Assembly (NCBI GenBank): GCA_024699855.1
Contig: JAMPIQ010000001.1
Location: 6,820,001 to 6,884,000, forward strand
Length of the DNA stretch: 64,000 nt
Source of the DNA: Aphelenchoides besseyi
Lineage: Eukaryota; Nematoda; Chromadorea; Rhabditida; Aphelenchoididae
Direction: 5' to 3'
Part shown: positions 59,440 to 64,000 of the stretch, in pieces
How positions within the stretch are numbered: position 1 is the stretch's first letter
Layout of the letters: each line of letters opens with the position of its first letter
The notes under the pieces: generated by a model
Databases searched by the model: none
Seen by the model: only the letters and a program-made list of their open reading frames with translations
What the model was told of the DNA's origin: nothing
Made by a program: the position numbers and the translations under genes

Positions 59440-60391
59440 AGCTAATGTGATCCGAATCAAATACTATTCGATATTTGCGTTTTGTGGAACTTAAATACGA
59501 AGGCGTATTGAATGTGGCAATCGAGTTTGCGAACTTTGAAAAATGACTCAGTGAGTGTTTTGTGTTCCGATTTGTTTGTACTGGATATTACGCCCGCAGT
59601 TCTACGTGCGCGAGTTTATTCTCAGAGACCAATTGCAGTTGAAAACCAATCAACACGTACACCACTCGTTAAACACGAACTCTTTAAACGTCGGATTATC
59701 TACGACGTTCGAAAGATGATTCAGTAAAGAAAGTGACGTGTTGTTACGACTTAAATGTTTAACTGATTACGAACTACGTTCCATTCTTTTTGTCTTGTTG
59801 TAATCGAATACAAAAACATGTTATTGGACTTTCTGTTATACGGTGACTACCTCGAGTTTCGCGCGGAATTTTTGCCGCAGAACAACAAATCGAGATCTTG
59901 GCGTGTTGAATTGACCACTTGCTGGAAGATCGCAAGTTCAAGATCGGCAATGAAATAAATGACACATTGAAGTAGGAAACGGAGTTTGGTATGTTGATTA
60001 CTGCGTAGTAACAAGTCCAAGCTCGATGATTTCAGCTCGTAAAATTGGCTTTTCGTAGTTAGTTGCAATGGAATCACGAAGCAAAAGAGTTCAAAGTCAT
60101 TCGGTAAGCGTTTTTTGAACTTCAATTTTATTCCTGTTCGCATTCGTTCGACTATTTTGCTTTCCGGACCTTCGTTTTTGCTTTTATCAATTGCGAGTTC
60201 GCTCTCGACATACAACGCAGCATTCCGACATTATCAGCACGCATGTATTCATAGTTCGCTTACGCAGATTGTCCACGTAATCTCTCGTTACGCCTCTCGT
60301 CCTCACTGATTCTCTACGGTTTTCGTTAGTCAAGTGGCAGCAATCCAAAAGATCACAAAATTAACTCCCCCGCGCAATTACTCAGTCGAGG
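59440..60391. other. Divergent intergenic region upstream of the GCK-III gene
   Basis: Promoters of the TSR gene and of the kinase. A 122-codon minus-strand frame (59847-60215) is Leu/Lys rich but has no known domain or splice support. Confidence 0.45.
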
Positions 60392-62663
<2,272 letters not shown>

Positions 62664-62916
62664 TTGGCATCTGAAGTGCATTTCGACAAGTTGGCAAAAC
62701 AAATTTCCTTCACAAATCACTTTTCTTAAATCGCCGTCTTGGTTTCTATCATCAAATTTCACTTTTCCAAACTAACATTATCTATTTTAGAGTCCGCAAC
62801 ATTTTTGTGCCTTAACCAAAAATTGAAATCTAAGTTTTTACTTTCGTATCTTCGATTATTTATTCGCTATTTATTGATCGTGTTTAGGACGCTAGTCGTT
62901 GAAAATAAACGTTTTT

Positions 62917-64000
62917 TCATTCCTCCAAATACTCTTCCTCAATCGAATCGTAGACTGGGATTGGCGTCGTGTCGGCCGAATCGTCGAGTGGCGGTCGAAG
63001 TCGAGATGCAAACCATTGTTCTTGTGTTCGACCTGCATTTTGACATTTCTTGCCGCATATCGACACTCTATTTCGAGACCAATTCTTTGGCATCTTGGCG
63101 CGAGCAAAACCAATTCGACGTTTACCAAGGTCGTGAACGGTGCAATAAGAACGACAAAACGGATCTCCTTGAAAATAATTGAAAACGAAGATATCGATTA
63201 GTCATACCTAACACCCAAGTTTTGTCGTCTTGCCATTCTGTGATATCTATCTCGAGAACGCATCCGTCAGAGTACCTAAATGCTGAATTCGAAGAGCATT
63301 AAGACAATTCACTTACCGGACCATCAATTCTTGAGCTGTTAATGTGTGTTGAACATTGTTTATCCAGATCTCCAGAATGAATTTCAGTTTGCACGGAACA
63401 TAGGGCAAACCCCGAGATTTCGCGGGTAATCCAATCGCCTTCATCACTTGTTTGAAATCAGCCCGTGGCATCACCAATGAACTTGTACCCTACAATAATT
63501 CTAAGTTGATGGAATAAACGTTAAACATTAACCTAAAACAAATTTATTCCCTCTGCATACTCTTATTCTAAATTACCGTGTCGGAAACAACTTGCAGATT
63601 ACGATAAAGCTCCTGAATAGAACACATCAACAGCATTTCATTTTCCCCTACTTTTCCAGCCACAACGATTTTGTCCGCTTTAAATTGCCAATAACTAAAA
63701 AGATAATCGAAAAACCTTAAAAATAACTAACTTTGTTGTTGTCAGTGGGACATAGGTAATATTCTTTGTGCAATATGTCGTATCGAATCCTCCAAAATAA
63801 ATTTCACCACCCGGCTTGTGCTCATCTCCACCGATCTTGTCGAGGAAGATGGTGCTGAAACAAAAGATACAAACAATTTGTAGGATTAGTGAGTACTAAA
63901 TAGGATTTTCGAGTTTCTTTTCGCGGATTGCTCTGTTAATCAACGACTCAGGACCGAATTTTTGTGGAAAACCAAGACCCTAAAACTACTCTTTAAACCC
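62917..64000 (-). CDS. Pepsin/cathepsin D-like aspartic protease, C-terminal part
   Basis: Only the C-terminal exons are inside the window (63979-63897, 63854-63732, 63694-63577, 63489-63317, 63275-63208, 63167-62917); the 5' end lies beyond base 64000. GGEIYFGGFDTTYC, VPLTTTNYWQF, the second active-site motif VSDTGTSSLVMP and VLGDPFCRSYCTVHD are classic A1 features. A C-terminal extension of about 60 residues, Arg-rich then acidic (SIEEEYLEE), follows the fold. This member has DTG at the second site, unlike the neighbour at 57-58 kb, and differs in sequence, so it is not a recent duplicate. A GCK-III gene ends 253 bp away, convergent. Confidence 0.9.

Noticed and set aside
59847..60215. 122-codon minus-strand frame upstream of GCK-III
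   Set aside because: No domain, no signal peptide and no splice support; it lies between two divergent promoters.

Overview
The window is nuclear DNA of a nematode. The genes are split by many very short introns (mostly 37-50 bp, GT-AG with a few GC-AG), they are densely packed (about 28 genes in 64 kb), and the protein families fit: a supplementary-type nuclear receptor, a serpentine chemoreceptor-like GPCR, a Cys-rich lustrin/EB-like secreted protein, and an ABL kinase whose kinase domain reads like nematode abl-1. An FMR1/FXR-type gene and a LAP1/LULL1-type torsin cofactor, families I believe are absent or unrecognisable in Caenorhabditis, argue for a lineage outside Rhabditina, possibly Dorylaimia/Enoplea; this is inference. 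Most gene models were rebuilt by hand, exon by exon. The exon sums are divisible by three for nearly all of them, and RPL12 (165 aa) and RPS4 (263 aa) come out at the usual family length.

Layout. 0.4-9.8 kb (+): peptide GPCR, ZFAND1-like AN1 zinc-finger protein, multi-EGF membrane protein, nuclear receptor, FXR/FMRP RNA-binding protein, closely spaced head to tail. 10.4-12.1 kb (+): LAP1-like torsin cofactor and a small orphan. 12.35-17.64 kb (+): a Rab32/38-like GTPase whose 4.4-kb intron contains a complete minus-strand gene for a 786-aa protein with about 16 transmembrane segments (four tetraspan units). 19.2-25.8 kb (+): ABL tyrosine kinase (1330 aa, with F-actin-binding domain). 27.8-31.8 kb (+): orphan nuclear protein and ceramide synthase. 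32.0-34.5 kb (-): TRUB2-like protein and RPS4. 35.0-38.9 kb (+): NADAR-domain protein, ADAT3, orphan membrane protein. 39.3-44.5 kb (-): large Cys-rich secreted mosaic. 45.7-48.0 kb (+): RPL12 and a chemoreceptor-like GPCR. 48.1-52.3 kb (-): AK5-like double adenylate kinase. 53.1-54.4 kb (-): Na,K-ATPase beta subunit. 54.8-56.0 kb (+): possible small membrane protein. 57.1-59.4 kb (-): aspartic protease and thrombospondin-repeat protein. 60.4-62.7 kb (+): GCK-III kinase. 62.9-64.0 kb (-): second aspartic protease, cut by the window edge.

There is no single pathway. Recurrent themes are translation and RNA biology (RPS4, RPL12, ADAT3, TRUB2-like, FXR), signalling (ABL, GCK-III, Rab32, GPCRs, nuclear receptor) and secreted or cuticle/gut-type proteins. 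The most notable observations are the nested 16-TM gene, two intron donors that lack the G of GT exactly where conserved protein requires a junction, an ABL with a valine gatekeeper and an expanded SH3 loop, a TRUB2-like protein without the catalytic aspartate, and structured RNA candidates in ribosomal-protein introns.
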